Notes under the pieces: generated by a model
The model's input: only the letters and a program-made list of their open reading frames with translations
What the model was told of the DNA's origin: nothing
Database searches by the model: none
Part shown: in pieces, positions 6,767-8,244 of the stretch
Numbering within the stretch: position 1 is the first letter of the stretch
Layout of the letters: every line of letters begins with the position of its first letter
NCBI GenBank assembly: GCA_023393815.1
Contig: JAEXBU010000046.1
Location: forward strand, 1 to 8,244
DNA from: Bacillota bacterium
Lineage (GTDB): Bacteria > Bacillota > Clostridia > Tissierellales > Peptoniphilaceae
Length of the DNA stretch: 8,244 nucleotides
Reading direction: 5' to 3'
Program-made: the position numbers and the translations under genes

Positions 6767-8106
6767 CACGCCTCCTTTATCACTGTGATTTTTCCGTCTT
6801 TCAAACCGCTACTTGCTCCGTTTCTTTCCATCGCACGAATTGCTTCCTCCGTAATCCTCTCTCCGTAGGTAACGATAGGAATCCCCGGCGGATAAGGCGT
6901 CACGTTTTCCGCCGCCACGCGACCCGACGCCTCTTTAAGAGCTACGGTTTCCGTCGCTTTAAAAAAAGCTTCCCGCGGCGAATACACCGCGTCCATTTTC
7001 GGATAGAACGCCTTGGGAAGAGGTACTTTCTCTTCCCTTTCGGGGAGGGAATCTATGGCCGCAATCAATCGATCGACGTCCTCTTCCGTGTTTTCGGGAG
7101 ATAAAATGGCGAGGGCGTAATAGGCGTCTCCCATTTCCAAATAGACTCCTTCCTCCGCCAAGGCGCGAACCGCTTCGTCTCCCCGATAGCCCTTCACGTG
7201 GAACAACAGTTTCATGGGATCGACGGCCACCACATACCCTCCGCGATCGCCCGAAAACTGTACCTGCGGCAAACGCTCGATGATCTTTGCACGCATGGCA
7301 ATCAATCGATCCCATGGAAATGTTTCTCCCCGCGCCACGGCATACTCCGTGCTCAACATAATTAGGTACGACGGCGAGGTGGAGAGGAAAAGCCGCATCC
7401 CTTTCAAAAGTTTTCCCTCATCTACATTTCCGTTCCTATGCACTAAGGCCGCCCCGGTCAATGCCGCCATGGTCTTGTGCAGGGATTGTACCGTAATGTC
7501 GGCCCACCGAACGGCGCTGTATTCTTTCAGCGGCGTAAAAGCCAAGTGGGCGCCGTGGGCTTCGTCTACGATTAGCATTTTTCCGCGTTCGCGGACGATG
7601 TTCGCGATGTTTTTTAATGCCAAAATCCCGCCGAAGTAATCGGGACTTGTCAGAAAAACAGCGGCAATGGACGGATCTTCGTCCAAGGCCCTCGCCACGT
7701 CCGCCGGATCGACACCTGAAAATAAACCCGTCGACTCGTCTACTTTTGCCGGCAAATAGCGCAAGCGAAGATCCAATTCCACCGCCCCGTGAAAGAGCGA
7801 AAGGTGGGAATTTCGCTGAACCAACACCGTATCCCCCGGATTTGCCGCCAGATACAAGGCGAGTTTTATCCCGGCGGTGGAGCCGGCAGGGATGACGACG
7901 CTTTTTTTTACTCCGTAGGCACGGGCGATTTCCTCTTGGGTATCGGCAATTACCTCTTTCGGATTCAACAGATTGTCGGCTCCGATAATTTCCGTCCAAT
8001 CGTCCGCAAAATCGAAGTCGAAATCCACGCGCCCCTTGTGCCCCGGCATGGCAAAATTTACCCCACCGCGAAAGGTCTTGATCCGCTCGTACAGGTGTCG
8101 CTTCAT
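6766..8106 (-). CDS. Orn/Lys/Arg decarboxylase-family PLP enzyme
   Basis: Fold-type I PLP enzyme of the Orn/Lys/Arg decarboxylase major-domain family, which decarboxylates a basic amino acid to a diamine or agmatine, the entry to polyamine synthesis. Visible motifs: FAMPGHKGR (18-26), AGSTAGI (74-80), RNSHLSLFHG (98-107), IVDEAHGAHLAF (179-190) with D181 for the PLP ring nitrogen, and SLHKTMAALTG (208-218) with K211 as the Schiff-base lysine. The C-terminal signature is YPPGIPIVTYGE (405-416). At 446 residues it is somewhat shorter than typical biosynthetic SpeA/YaaO-type members and lacks the receiver-like N-terminal wing domain of the large acid-inducible enzymes. Substrate (arginine, lysine or ornithine) cannot be told by eye. 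Start: a TTG at 8109 is in frame, but ATG 8106 has GCGGAG nine bases upstream and shares its A with the preceding gene's TGA. Confidence 0.92.
   Translation of the reverse strand: MKRHLYERIKTFRGGVNFAMPGHKGRVDFDFDFADDWTEIIGADNLLNPKEVIADTQEEIARAYGVKKSVVIPAGSTAGIKLALYLAANPGDTVLVQRNSHLSLFHGAVELDLRLRYLPAKVDESTGLFSGVDPADVARALDEDPSIAAVFLTSPDYFGGILALKNIANIVRERGKMLIVDEAHGAHLAFTPLKEYSAVRWADITVQSLHKTMAALTGAALVHRNGNVDEGKLLKGMRLFLSTSPSYLIMLSTEYAVARGETFPWDRLIAMRAKIIERLPQVQFSGDRGGYVVAVDPMKLLFHVKGYRGDEAVRALAEEGVYLEMGDAYYALAILSPENTEEDVDRLIAAIDSLPEREEKVPLPKAFYPKMDAVYSPREAFFKATETVALKEASGRVAAENVTPYPPGIPIVTYGERITEEAIRAMERNGASSGLKDGKITVIKEA
6771..6778 (-). promoter_or_regulatory. Shine-Dalgarno that decides the YCII gene start
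   Basis: AAAGGAGG on the minus strand sits within the last codons of the decarboxylase gene. It leaves four bases before ATG 6766 but only one before GTG 6769, which favours the ATG. Confidence 0.75.
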
Positions 8107-8243
8107 CAATGGCCGCTCCGCTTCAGCCGCGCATTTTTTTGCGCTTCCGTCATGTGGTTGTAGACTGCCCGCAACTTTTCGAGCATCGCTTCTTTTTCCG
8201 AAAAACGACCGCTCACCGGCGCCGTGTTGTACACGTGCATACC
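8106..8243 (-). CDS. 3' end of an unrecognised gene
   Basis: Forty-five codons enter from the right edge and end at TGA (8108-8106), one base into the decarboxylase start. The residues begin GMHVYNTAPVSGRFSEKEAM and continue as a charged helix-like tail (LEKLRAVYNHMTEAQKNARL) ending KRSGH. Another frame is also open here, running into the decarboxylase, but it reads as low-quality sequence. The TGATG junction matches the next one downstream and supports this frame. An internal ATG at 8240 could even be the true start of a 44-residue protein, but the sequence before it is out of view. I do not recognise the family. Confidence 0.55.
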   Translation of the reverse strand, partial: GMHVYNTAPVSGRFSEKEAMLEKLRAVYNHMTEAQKNARLKRSGH

Positions 8244-8244
8244 G

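Noticed and set aside
7214..7999. Overlapping open frames on both strands within the decarboxylase gene
   Set aside because: They coincide with the conserved PLP-enzyme frame and have biased, motif-free translations.

Overview
The window looks like chromosomal DNA from a low-to-moderate GC Bacillota (Firmicutes), probably a clostridia-like anaerobe. The signs are purine-rich Shine-Dalgarno sites, TATAAT-type -10 boxes, compact operons ended by short hairpin-plus-T terminators, a tRNA with encoded CCA, and a methionine synthase whose reactivation module is a separate protein. The genus cannot be named from sequence alone.

Left part (1-1322). A GIY-YIG nuclease-family gene with a DUF4357-type N-terminal region runs leftwards off the window edge. 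Next comes about 635 bases without an intact gene. This stretch holds the nuclease gene's putative promoter, a decayed fragment of a tyrosine recombinase (integrase) catalytic domain, a small hairpin cluster, and a good promoter driving tRNA-Ala(GGC). The tRNA is followed by a terminator. The integrase fragment beside a tRNA suggests an old integration scar.

Middle (1380-6455, plus strand). murI (glutamate racemase) overlaps a gene for a fused GT2 glycosyltransferase/GtrA membrane protein, a probable cell-envelope pair, ended by a terminator. A two-gene methionine synthase operon follows: a stand-alone reactivation-domain protein, joined by an ATGA overlap to a 794-residue MetH core (homocysteine, methyltetrahydrofolate, cap and cobalamin modules). 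It ends at a terminator that can work in both directions.

Right part (6458-8244, minus strand). A tightly coupled operon runs leftwards: the 3' end of an unrecognised gene, an Orn/Lys/Arg decarboxylase-family PLP enzyme, and a small YCII-family protein. Both junctions are TGATG (stop and start share one base).

Most of this is ordinary housekeeping. The points worth a second look are the split MetH with a variant AdoMet-loop motif, the murI-GT/GtrA coupling without a visible Shine-Dalgarno, and the integrase/tRNA scar.
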